The notes under the pieces were generated by a model. That model was given only the letters and a program-made list of their open reading frames with translations, was not told the DNA's origin and ran no database searches. Shown piece by piece: positions 10,550 through 23,018 of a stretch of 64,000 nt of DNA. Source of the stretch: Dipetalonema caudispina. Its lineage: Eukaryota; Nematoda; Chromadorea; Rhabditida; Onchocercidae. The translations under genes were made by a program, and so were the position numbers. The DNA lies in the NCBI GenBank assembly GCA_013365325.1, contig JABVXV010000023.1, positions 124,001 through 188,000 of the forward strand, in the 5' to 3' direction. How positions within the stretch are numbered: the stretch's first letter is position 1; the number at the start of each line of letters is the position of its first letter.

Positions 10550-13500
10550 TTATGTGGTTTTACACTGTCGAATATCGGTGAAGAAATCTAAGGAAGCATT
10601 GAGGTATTCTCGATCTCGGGTTGATAAAATATCTTCACTACAACTTCGCCAATTCAATGTGCCATATGTTGATAATGTTTCAGGTGATCTGAAAATTCTT
10701 AATATGAATCTGTGAATGAAATGAACTAAAAAACATCGCTCACACATCGAAGTAATTAACAATGTGAATTTAGATATTTCTCATTTATGAGATAAATTTT
10801 GTTCCAAATTCAAATTTATAATATATTACGGTAAAAGTGGTATAAAGTTTTTAATAAGTGAATGAGAAATTACATTATTCATTCTAAAACAGGTCACTGA
10901 AATAACAAAAATACAAAAAGCTGGCAAATTACTCATACAATATCTGAATTCACTTTTGAGCTATATATCCGAGAATTACCAGAAAATATATACCCGAGAA
11001 AAATCGCCCAGATATCATGCTCCATCCATGCATTATCTGTATCACGTGTGTCCATTATTGGTACACGTTTCACGTGTGCTACGCCATTGTTTGTTTCGCC
11101 GACATTTAATAGATTCTGATTGGAGAAGATCTACAATATTTCCTGACAAATAAGACTGCTTGCATACTTTACTAAATTTCATTGTAATATTTGTAACATT
11201 AAAAAATCCTATTATCTATATTAAAGTTATTAAAAAGTGAAAATTAAAAAAAGGTAAGTTCTACCAATGATTACCGCATTTTTTAGCAATCACTTTTGAA
11301 AGCTCTGAGGGATATTGCGAAAATTAATTTAACTCGGATAGAGTGAAAGGTGGAAAAATCTTTTTCTGAAAGCTCAATGAACATATGCACATTATAATAG
11401 TTTATTTTAGACTGTATCCTAAATGAAGTTACTTATTACGTAAGGCCTATCATGGCGTAACGTTAAATTTTAGAATTGCAAATACTTTTATACACTTCTG
11501 CTATCAGAAAGAAGCCTCATAAAGTACAAGTAACGAACAATTTTTTGTAATGTGACGCATTACACGCGAAGAATTACTTAAATAACAATTAATCAGTGGC
11601 CCATTTTTATGGTATCAAATGAGGCTTGGATATAGTTTTGTAACAATACATTTTTAGCCTAGTGTTATTTTTTTTCCTAAGGTTGTTATTATTGTGAGTT
11701 TTGAGTGGGCGAGATTTGCATTTAGACCTAAATACAAGGTAGAGTTTACTTGTTTAAAGCATATTTGCTTATATCAAATTTTGAGAAATCAGTCGATTTA
11801 CTCCATACCAATCAATATCTCTTCGCTATTGAAAATATAAAAATGGCCCTAACTGAGATGAAAGTTCTGACAAAATAATAGCAACCAGAATTAGCCATTC
11901 TGCTGAGAGCTTTACAGAATTTCATGTCACTTCTGGATGTAAGCTGTCGAAGAACGTCAAATATTCTACTTCGTATGAGCTATGTTTTTACCGATAAATA
12001 AGTTTCATATTAATTTTTCTTTTTTATTGTAAAAACAAACATTTGCGTATTTTCAGCCATATAACTTAAAAATCATTCTTTGTCATTTTCGAACGTTAAT
12101 TTTATTTTTCAGATGTCACTGTCTATCACGTACAATTTTTTGGCGTATGATGTCGAAGAAATTACGTAGAAATAAATTTCCGAAATTCTAAATAATCTAA
12201 AATTCATGGTTTTCTCAGTCAAACAGTTAATTTTTTTTTTTGTTTTGCTCACGTGAATATCCGAATCGTTGAACAAATGGTTGCGCAAAATTTGCTGAAG
12301 TTCTTCGTCACAACGCCCATTGTTTAATCGCCAACGAGTTGGAAACGTATTTCTTTCTAGTAAAATCTGAAATTTATTCAACAGGATTAAAGAAATGTGT
12401 TCATCACTCAGCGATTTGAAATTGAACAATCACGCGGGAAAAATGACGTAGTCAAGTAACGCAAGAACCGTTACTGAATATCAAAAGATTTAAAATTAAA
12501 TACCGTTAAATGGTTATTACTGGTTCTTCGTATTAAGATGTAGACGCTTAATAAGTTAGCGCCAAACTTCAGATGATTTCCACGCCCGGCAATACCTTGT
12601 CGACCATTCGGATTCATGGGTAAACCGGATGCATCAACTGTAAACGGTAGTGAAAATGAAAACAATTCCAACATTTTATTTTGTTGCCATCGTTTCCAGC
12701 ATTTTCGTAGCAAATTCAAGTTCTGAAATTTAAGCTATGACCTTACTAAAGTTCACAGAAATCATTCCATATAAAGTAAAGCAGACCTAAGAAATGTTTG
12801 ATAAATTAGTTGACCCTAAATTCACTTATATCATGTTTTTAATCAGTCATTTAATTTAGTCGAACTATTAATTACCTCTGGCGTTGAAACATCGACGTAC
12901 TTTTGTACATCACTTGGAAAATCATCAATAGGTTTGCAATAAAATGGTGGACAATAGTTGGATATCAATGTATGATGAGGTCGGTATTTTTCCGCTACCA
13001 CTAATTTCCGAATATTTGCTATCCGATCATACGGAACGCTTTCGAATGAACTGTTCCAGGTATCATTTGCGTCTATAAATAAATGTGATTTTTTGAACAG
13101 TTTGGACGAATTAGTTAATTCTCATAAAAGTTCGATTAAAAAAGCGTCGAAATATACAGCGGCATGATGCCTTTGTTAAGATTCTTTTGACGTTGGTTAT
13201 ACTTTTAGAAGCTGTCGAAAAATACTGTGATACGGCTAATAATCGAATTTGTTCTTGTAATTGACGATTTTCATTGTCACTTTTAAAACTGATATCCGAA
13301 TTTGTCGATGTGATCATAGTATCACTCCATAGATTTATGGATTTCGTCTAAATAGACAGTTTGATTTTTCTGTAATTTGTTCAAACGATGAAAAAAGTCG
13401 TTGTGTAAACGAAATGGCAATGTACAAAATTTTTTGATACTAAGAATTTTAGAAGAAACAGAAATATTGGCAGAAGGATAGCAGAATGTAACTTTAGAGC

Positions 13501-16500
13501 CATCCAAATTGGATTACTTATGGAATGATCTTAAAATTTACTCTAAATTGGGAGTCCAAAAATGAACATCCAATCGGAAATATATTTCGGCTTATATTAT
13601 TAGCAAATCGATTTGTGGTAGTGCATAATTTTGAAGTTTGTTGATTGTAAACAATATCCGGATGATCCAAATTGACCATATTTGGACTATGACAAGAATT
13701 AAAGAAACAACCGTATGTTCGACAACATGAAGCACCGAGAAAGAAGACTGGTGTAAGTGGTGGCGGTAATGGAGGACGAAATCTGAATTGTATGATACAT
13801 ATAATGTAGTGATGGAAAGATATATGGATCGGATTCGGTAAAATTTAACGAAAAGCCTAGACAGAATTCTTTTTAGAAATGTTTCTTTCAGGAACAACGG
13901 GTGTAAAATTATTAGACTTCAAAAGTTTCAGTACAGCATAATCAAAATTCGACATTATTGAACATATCATTGAAAGTAATAAAAATATTATAAGTGTGAT
14001 TTGAATTAGCTTACCTCAAATCTTCAACCAATGAATAAAGTTGATACTTCCAAATTTTCTCTGCTTCATTGTCTACTTCTTTGGCTGTTTTGGAAAAGAA
14101 TGCAAAAAGGATTGGCCAACAGATTAGTTTCAAAACAATGAAATATTCTAATACCACTAAATGTCCTATCCAATTTTGAGTTGGACAACTGTAATCACCA
14201 AAACCACCAACTGCTACACAGCGATCGCGATTACGATAATCGCCGAGGTACGTCTTTTTACAATATTCCGAATCTTGAAGCTCTACAAGAAAGTTTTCTA
14301 GTTTTGAGAAAATTCTGCGAAATATTGCGGTATTATTTCAAAATTATTTATGCGCTTGAATCGTTCGTCTAGACATAGCTTTAGCATCAATTCATTGTCT
14401 TTGGATCCGGAAATTTGCCGCATATTGAGGTTTTTTTTTCATGTTTTAGGCGATTTTATACCTATATAGTCTAACTAATAGATAAGCAAGCATAAATATA
14501 TGTGTACTTTGAATTAAAGCGCATAAAAATGAAAATTATCATCACTATTTTTGGACAGAAATAGGTTACCATCATATTGAATTTGAAATAATGAAAGCCA
14601 AGCCCAAGAAAATGCCTTTGAAATTAATAACCAGGTTAAAGCTTGATCCGGATACAGTAATGAACGAACTGCTATCGCATTGCTGTAGTTTTGAAATTGT
14701 TATAAAACGAGAAGCTTCAATGTTATAGTTTTAACGATTACGATGATTAATAATTGCTCCTTGAAAAAAATTTCGGTAACTATTCTCATCCTTAAAAATC
14801 CTTGAAATTATCCGATACTACTCTTCCCTTAGTGATAATCTATTTTGTATAATTAGTATAAATCACCATTATTACAATAAATTTATTACATATAATAGAA
14901 ATATTTACAAACCTTCCAATGATTAAAGCGATGAGTATCAAAAAATTGAAAAAATCCCTGATAATCATAAGTTTAACCCGTACGACAAATGCGCCAAATG
15001 TTTGTGATAATGGGACAAAGTGAAATAATGTTGAGTAACATAAATAAATTAATAGAAATGCTGAGGAGATTCGAGTAGCATATGATGTATGGAATGGCTG
15101 AAGTAGAAAATTAAACAAAATTTCTTATTGTAAATTCTCAAAAGTTTATGACTTCGACATGTCCGTGACTTTTACAGTTGATAATTCCTCAATTCAACCG
15201 ACTTATTCAAATAACTTCAAGATTTCAATCACTAAATGTTAAGTTATGAAAGAAATAATTCTCAAATTTTTATTGCCATTTATCATCCCGGGAATACTAA
15301 AATATTTTACCTGTACTATTAATTTGAACAAAAAGGATGTAAAGAGATAAAAACAAACCATAGAACTGATTGGAACTGTTAAAGAAAGCACTTTTAGGAT
15401 GAGTATAATTAGAAGATGCAAAGCTATCACAATAATATCAAAAAAACGCCAACGAAGCTGGAAATTTTTTTATTTAGTTATTCGATTGCATTATATATCA
15501 TTTAATTATTCAGTTACGAAAAGTTCCAATACTTTTAACATGTCATCATTTGTATGATTCGGCTATTGAATTAGTTCATAAATTTTAAGAATTTGAAATT
15601 CTTATTATCTAAATTTAAATTTGAACAAATCATACCTGACGTAAAGGAGCACGTTGTATGCGATTCGAAAATACCCAAATCGATTCAACGAGCGATAGAA
15701 ATGTCCAAAGCCATATCATAGCATCCAAAATGAGGGATCCACAACCAGGCAGTGATATCTGATAATACGAATTTTAAGATATTCAATCGGAATAACTATG
15801 GCGATTCGAAATTTATTAAATCATAAGATTGGAACAAAAACGTAATGATTTTCATTACGCATATAAATATATTCCTGATAAGTTTTAAGCAATCCCAAAC
15901 GATACGTTACTATCTATCTGCTTAGAAAATCATCATTATCCTCCATTATTCCGTTTAATAGAATAATCGAGGATTCTGATGATAACGATGAAAATATTTT
16001 TGAAGGATTCTCGAACTAACTGTGTATGCAAACAAAATGATGTGAGTAAGTCGAAAAACAAGAGAAAGCCAATATTTAACAATTGGTGTAGAATAGAATG
16101 TTCCGATAGATATGGAAGAGATTCGTCGCTGAATTCGTCTTCGTTCCTGCTTTACCTTCGATGTCGGAGATACCGGATCGAATCCTCTCAGCATCAAACC
16201 TTCGAATGATTGATGACCTAAGGAAATTTCTACATCATCGTTGAACATATGAATTTATAAATGAGATTGATATTAACATTTAATGATCAAATGGAAGAGA
16301 TATCACAGGATATTCAAAATGAATAGCAAGCTTTACCTTCCATTAGAAGACAAGAACTTGTTGACGTTTCACCTGGTGATCGTTCACCACGGATAACTGG
16401 CATGATGAGTTCATCACGCTGCGTAGTTTTATTGGAAACACAACTAAAAATGCACCTTTTAAACTTTACTAAATTACCATTTTACTTTCTTTCGTATTTC

Positions 16501-19500
16501 TGCATGATCATTTGCATAGTTCGTGTTCAGAACATGCCAAATTGATTCTATTCGATACTACCTATGAACAGAATATTTCCTTTTAGTATTTTCCTGTCCG
16601 TGGAATTGTAGTAATGCTGCTGTGGGGCTAACAACTAAGTTTCGATCATGCAAATAACTTTCTGGTGCACGATATCGTATCCACCATTGAATTGGAATTA
16701 TCAATATCGATGCAAGCAAAATTTTCAACCATTGTGGTAGAAGTACAGAACCTTTTGAACAAGCAACCTATAAATTTTATGACATAACAAGGTACAAAAT
16801 AAATACAGTAATTAAAATTTAATTAATTTTGTAAGCATAAAGAGATCATATGTTTATTTATGTTCATTATCATTATAACAATATAAATAAATTAAATCAA
16901 ATGTGCAAGCATAATGAATATTTATCGATACCTGTAATTTACCATATAAAAGTCGATAAATCCATTTTTGACAACATTGATGAGCAACAAATTGTTTATT
17001 GTTGGTCTGAAAATTCTATTCCAAATAGTTCCAGCAAATAAAGAAACTATTTGAAATATTTGACAGTTGTTAGATTAGTTAAAAGAGTGCTACCTGAAGT
17101 GCAAGTTCTGTTAGTGTTAAACCACCAAATGATTCTAATGGCAAGCATAACAACCGATAAGTTTCCCGCGGTGATTCAATATTTGCAGCATCTAATACTG
17201 CACAAGCATGAGTACTGAACCATCGTGCTGCTTTTCTCAAATCATTCTCGTATAAAAGATAATCGTGTACCTGTAATGATCAGAAAATAATCGTACATTT
17301 GTGATGAAATTTTGAATAAATCCAAGGAAAAGACATAATTTCCAATTCTGTTATATTAGCATATATCAAAGCCATACTAATTAAGTTATTTGTTCGTTAA
17401 TCTAATTAAGTAAATAATGTTGAAATATACAAAATTGTTTAATAAAGATATCAATTGCAATTGACAGGAAAATGCATAAATTTCATGATACATTCTTAAA
17501 TTATTACAATTTATCAAACCTCAAAAGCAAGCGAATTACATATCCGTGCAAGAATCACTGCTAATGATATTGGTTCAAAAGAATATGCACATAAACATTT
17601 TGCTAATTCGAGACGATTCAACAATACCGACCATACTGCCAATATTTGAAGGCATTGATTATGATTACATATCTGCTGATGAAAATATGACGCTGGCAGC
17701 AAACTTTTAATACCACCGGATAAATAAATCTAGAATAATTTTTTAAAATTATTCTTTACTTCATATCATTCATTACTGATACTCAATTGCGATTTTCAAA
17801 TGTTTAAATTAATTCATCATTACCAGGAGTTGTTCCAGTTGTTCAATGAAAGTCATATCAATTTCGGCCACTGGCGCATTTCTTCCCAGGTAATGAGAAA
17901 CAATGATATTGTTAAAAAATGCCTAAAATTTAAGAAATCTAGCAAATATCATCTCATCTCAAATTTATTACTTCTCTAAATTGCATCCTTTTTTTTCCCT
18001 AAAATTATATCATCTCAAATTTCCGGATCATCCTGTCAAAATTAGATTATTCTCTAAATAATTACTTGATCTGAAGCATGTTGCATTAGTTTCGTTAATA
18101 GATGTAATGAAACTTTCAATGAAATATTTTGCTCCAATATGGCTGCTAAAATGACCAATCGGTTGTCTGATAGTAAAGCCTCTTCGAAAAGATCATTGAT
18201 ATCCTAAAGAATGCTAACATTTGGATTTATTTAATTGCATCGATTCTCTTGAAAGCTAAATTTCGATTTCTTGTTTGAATTTATTTCATCCGACAAAATC
18301 TACTATTTGTCACAAGCCAAAAATACTATATTCAATTTGTAATCGGAAAAAGTGTGCTTGTGAAATTCAGTGAAGAGATTAAGTGGTGAAATGGAGTTTT
18401 GGAAATAGATAGAGATTAGTTGGACTATTGTAATTTCAATATTTGAAAATTTGTCATTACCGTATTATTGTGAAGTGTAGTCAGATCGGTGGATGAAATA
18501 ATGGATGGGACATTGAGTTTTACTGCAAGTCGTAGCAAACGATGGATATCATTCGTATCAATGGCACTTTGCATGCATAACTTTAGCAAATGATCACGTA
18601 AGCTATCAACCTGAAATGTGAAATATGAAATAGAAATTTGGAGACGGGAGAAGATATTGTTTAGAGCAGGTTGTTGAAATTTTACAAATTCATATAACTT
18701 TTTACTTGTTGGACTCGACCTTTCCCGAGTCAGTTGTACTGTTACTCTCAGCATGACATTTCAAAAATTACCTGTTCAATAAGTATGCAAGCCAATAATG
18801 GTACTTCTCCGCAACCGGTAGCCAATGAAACAATAATATTTTCCTTAGCTTCTTCAATCAAATTATTCCCTTGCAGAAGACTATTTGGAGCTAAACTACG
18901 CAATTCCGAATCCAGCCATTCCAACCAACTTTCGAAATGAAATGCCGAACTACGATACAGTAACCAGGAACTGTTCAATATGGCACATAATTCACTACCG
19001 TCCTGAAATTCTTTTGGATTCGGAAAATTCTTTCCTTTATGGATTCGAACAGCATTAGTGCAGTTATCATTTCTACTTCAATGTAGCCTCAGATTAGCTA
19101 TCTGATGATCTCAAATCTTCATTGTGTGATTTGTTTACCTGCAAAATGACCACTGGTATGCCACATTGTAAATGCGCTCGAAGTTCAGTAAGTGATGACA
19201 GTTCACTTCCACAGAATAACGCTACTGGTACAGGTAAATTCTCATGCTCATTAGGCGATAACAATACAGTTTGCGATGGTGATCGACAAGTAGTACCGCT
19301 TTGTGGTACTCCGATTAGTAGTGCTGGAATGTTGTGACCGTTCCCTTTCGAAATTTTCGTAGAAACTATCTCTATGGCAAGAATTAATGATACAATCAAT
19401 AGCTCTCTCAGTGACATTTCGTTAAAATGGTTTTTTACACCGTTTTAATTCCCTAAATATTCTATGGAATCAAATTTCACTGTACACTCCTTAAAATTTT

Positions 19501-20834
19501 TTAGAGTTTACCGGGTGGCGGTATTGAGAGTTTCATAGTGATAAGACTTCTGAACAATGCTAGTCTCTTGGTCGGTAATAATTGCTCCATCCATAGTATC
19601 ATCATTGTTTTGCATTGTGTATCAACCATTGGCACGCGATGCGTTTGCTGTTGGTCGTTTACCACACAGCTAATATCATTTACAATTAGCAGTAGCGTTT
19701 CCACGCTTGTTGAATTCTGAATCAAACTTTAGAAATTGTTGCTTGCACTCAAATATTTCATAGTCTATTTGAATTTATCAATTATGCTAGACTCAATTTT
19801 ATATTCTACAAAAAAAAAGAATCGGGAATTTTTCAAACTGCCGCAAAATTATTCAACTTTGCTGTGCAAATATTCATAATTCACTTACCGAATATTCTTT
19901 AGCACGCACGGTATTAACAGCAGCATAAGCTAACGGATCACGTGCTTCACCAGATATTACAAGCCATGAATTACAGTTCAAGATAATTTGTGATAGAGCT
20001 TTTTCGATTTGCTTTTGTTTCTGCAACATCTATTACATCATTTTACAAATTCTAATGGGTCATTCAATTCCTCTCTAAAATTAGAGGACAGAAAAGGAAG
20101 TATCAACAAAAAGCAAAACGTAATGTGGAATGGACAAATTCACAAAATATTGTTAATGTAATATTCGACAATTTCTTTTTTTTGCCAATAAAATGGCTTC
20201 TTCTCCAACATTCCGTCTTATGAGCCTGAAGTTTTGAAAAATTGAATGCCATCAACTTAATTCCTTTTCATCGAAATGAAATCAAATTTTGCAAAATTAC
20301 TTTAAGCGCGTGAAAATCCGTTCAGATCAAAAACAACGAGAAGGCAACCTCTTATGCAAATCATTTCATTTTTAAACAGCAAAAGCCTAATATAAAGTGA
20401 TGAGCAAAAGTAAAAAATCGGAAGATACGGTGGCTAGATATAAGCAAAGTTTGTATTTTTGAATTATGAAAATAGAATATTTTTTTCTTGTATGAGTGTA
20501 AAGTCTAAATGAAAAGTAAAGGTAATGTTTTAAAGATTTGAAAAGGATTAATTACCTGTAGATCGATAATATTTTCACCGGAAATTAACGAAATGATGAT
20601 ATCAGGAATACCTTCATCGATGTAACAAGAAAATGCAGCCAAATGACTGTAAATATGTTTCACCACTTTGGGAATTGTTTTCTGAGATCGGATTAACAAT
20701 GCCGGACAAATTTGCTCTATCAAACCTCGACCATCTCTATACGTCGATTCCACATATAGTTTAACGTTAGTAGCATGTAATTCATCGTCACGTGAAACTT
20801 CCTCACCGTTTTCCATTAGCAACTGATAACGCAC
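10550..20834 (-). CDS. TRPM2-like cation channel with C-terminal NUDT9-homology domain
   Basis: Large plasma- or organelle-membrane cation channel gene of the TRPM family, about 1,490 residues. Exons, 5' to 3': 20834(or 20816)-20556, 20020-19889, 19716-19512, 19404-19139, 19002-18772, 18610-18461, 18203-18066, 17922-17824, 17729-17520, 17270-17094, 16767-16562, 16443-16337, 16217-16021, 15758-15636, 15457-15311, 15097-14913, 14682-14570, (14474-14462), 14314-14015, 13782-13542, 13347-13203, 13072-12876, 12722-12504, 12366-12253, 11130-10994, 10688-10550. All junctions keep phase. The N-terminal TRPM (SLOG/LSDAT) region contains [16 protein letters not shown] and [10 protein letters not shown]. 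Ankyrin-like helices follow ([27 protein letters not shown]). Membrane segments begin near residue 780 ([19 protein letters not shown]). S6 is followed by the TRPM-typical [17 protein letters not shown] and a proline run RPPLPPPL. The tail matches NUDT9-[32 protein letters not shown] and a C-terminal WRSC...YLNASLDFF. The first methionine is at 20816, and an upstream exon may be missing. C. elegans CED-11, a TRPM-like protein of dying cells, is the suspected ortholog. Confidence 0.88.
14462..14474 (-). CDS. putative 13-nt microexon of the TRPM2-like gene
   Basis: The upstream exon (14682-14570) ends in phase 1, and the next exon (14314-14015) starts one base before a codon, requiring phase 2. 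A 13-nt segment between acceptor CTATTAG and donor AG|GTATAA exactly bridges this phase gap, adding V-R-L-Y and the first two bases of R. Only this segment satisfied both splice sites and phase by eye. Without it the pore exons cannot be joined. Confidence 0.45.
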
Positions 20835-23018
20835 TTGTTTGTCAATAAATTTTTTCCAATATTGTGGTAACCGGAAAAGTTTTCTTTTTTTTAAAGTTAC
20901 AATATTTATGTAACTGACATAATTTTTATAACCCCTGCTGCATTAGGTTCATTTATTATTCTCTTAATACATCGTATCGTAACCAAGCTAGAATTCAATT
21001 GGAAGTTTCTTTATCACTTATTTATAACACTATAAGAATTAGGGTGCCTAGGCTGGAAAATTACCTTCAGGCTAACTTTTGCATATGAAAAATTATAGAC
21101 TAGAAATATCTATCGTAATAGAGTACCTATCAGACGAACTCTTTTTTGGTACATTTTCCCTGCTGTTTAGTAAGTAGATGATTTAATGGCTTTAGAATAT
21201 TCAAATATCAAATAAACTACACCAGGGATAGATTTGTTCCATTTAGTCAACCATTCCATTAGTTGCTAATACTACCTGATGAATTTCCGGTGGAAGGTGT
21301 AAATAGATGCGACAATCGAGGTGTCACGGTTACGGCCAATTGCAATAGAGAGATGAAAAGGGCAGGAAGTTGGAAAATGTGGGAGAGGGGAGAAAACGGG
21401 GAATGTTAGGGATGATGGATCAAAGCGGAAATGAGAAAGGAGTACAATGGGTACGGGGGAAAGACCGGGTATGACAATTTTTGATTAGAATGAAAGAAAG
21501 ATGTGCAAAAAAGAGGAAAAAAGAAACAAGAATGATAGGAAAACAGGGTTGACCTTATACAATCATTAATCAAAAAAAATTTTTTTTAAAGGAAATGTCA
21601 AATAAGCTGCGCAACGTTCGTGATAAAAAGGTTGATCAATAAAAAGTAACCAGATTGATAGACAAACATTGATTGTAATGTACCAAACGATACAACAGAT
21701 TTGATAATGAGTGTAGTAGCTGTGATATTTCATTTCCTTTGATATCAATGTATTTGGCAAATTTTCATCACCGGTCATTTTTGCATTAATATAAGATCGG
21801 TCTTAATCTTTTGATTTCGAATGCAATTTACATTTTGCCAAGAAATCACAACATTTTTCTATTTTCGATTAATGATGACTACGAAGCTTAAATTAAATTA
21901 AAGGTTTTAATTTGATAACTGAGTAAAAGTTTCCATTCATTATAATACTTCGTCCTTCAGCACTGAGTAAAACAACTATTTTGAGCAATATTACTACTTA
22001 AGTTAAAAACGGATCAAAATGTAATTTTGTTGAATTGTTCTTCTGTCTTGTAACTAAAGGGGATCAGTTGAAATAGAAGAATTGATGATCGATAGAATCA
22101 ATGTATGTAGAAAGCTTAAGAGGTGATAAGCAAAACCGAAGATCCGAGTACATAATTAAACCTTTAATTTACTTTTTTGTTTCTCAAATATTCTTCTTTA
22201 TTAGCTGAATAGAATTGAAATTATTAATTAAAGAGAAATAGACTTTCTAGGAGAAAATGAGACAAAGGTCATATTCAAATAACTATTAAAATGTCACTAC
22301 GCTGACCATTCAATTTGTCTTCCAGCAAGGCGCGCAATATCATTGCATAAATATTTGCCATTTATTGGTTCCTCATTTTAAATTTTCTTATGATGAAATT
22401 ACGCTGATTCTTTACTTTTTATTTCATATAATTAAAAATTCAAACTGAAGCATTTGAAGAAGTTACAATTTTAATTGGTAAATAAAATTTGAAGTTCTGT
22501 AATCTTTGCCAACGACCATCAGGAAAAATACCGTATGGAAAAACGGAAAATGCGCTGTAAATGACTAATAATGGAAAGGTAAAAGTTACCATGGAATGTT
22601 TTATAATTAGGTCATTGAAGAAATCCGGAAATAATACAAGTCACTCTGATTTAGAACTTTTACGTAACCTATTAGATATTCATATGAATTAGTGCCTGAG
22701 GGTTTTTCTTCTTTTATTGTTATGTTAACAATGTGGAAATTAAATCACAAATATGCTCGATGATTATGCTATTGTTTAAAATTTAAGATTAGACTTAATT
22801 AATACATTGCAAATTTAAATTTAAAAGTTTAAAATGAATCAAAATATTTGTAGAAATAATGGGTACTTTTCCTAATTGACCAATCGATTACTGATGTTTA
22901 AATGAAGCAAACGTTACAATTTTAATTAATAAATCAAATTCGTTCATTAATGGACATTCACATTAAGCCAGAGGTTTGATAGTTCTAATTTCATTTAACA
23001 AACAATACAATTATCATA
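20835..23018. other. intergenic region between sarcoglycan and TRPM2-like genes
   Basis: About 2.2 kb between the sarcoglycan stop and the first visible TRPM exon, both on the minus strand. It should contain the TRPM promoter and possibly a missing first exon. A G-rich, purine-biased stretch at about 21345-21470 (GGGAGAGGGGAGAAAACGGGG) stands out from the AT-rich surroundings. No coding exon was recognised. Confidence 0.45.

Noticed and set aside
10956..11153. Plus-strand 65-codon frame
   Set aside because: It is antisense to the NUDT9-H exon 11130-10994, whose TDNAWME motif and splice phases are convincing.
13322..13507. Minus-strand 61-codon frame ([14 protein letters not shown]...) inside the TRPM2-like gene
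   Set aside because: It cannot be joined in phase to the preceding exon, whereas skipping it (13542 to 13347) keeps phase and continues with a TRPM-like helix region. It is treated as intron.
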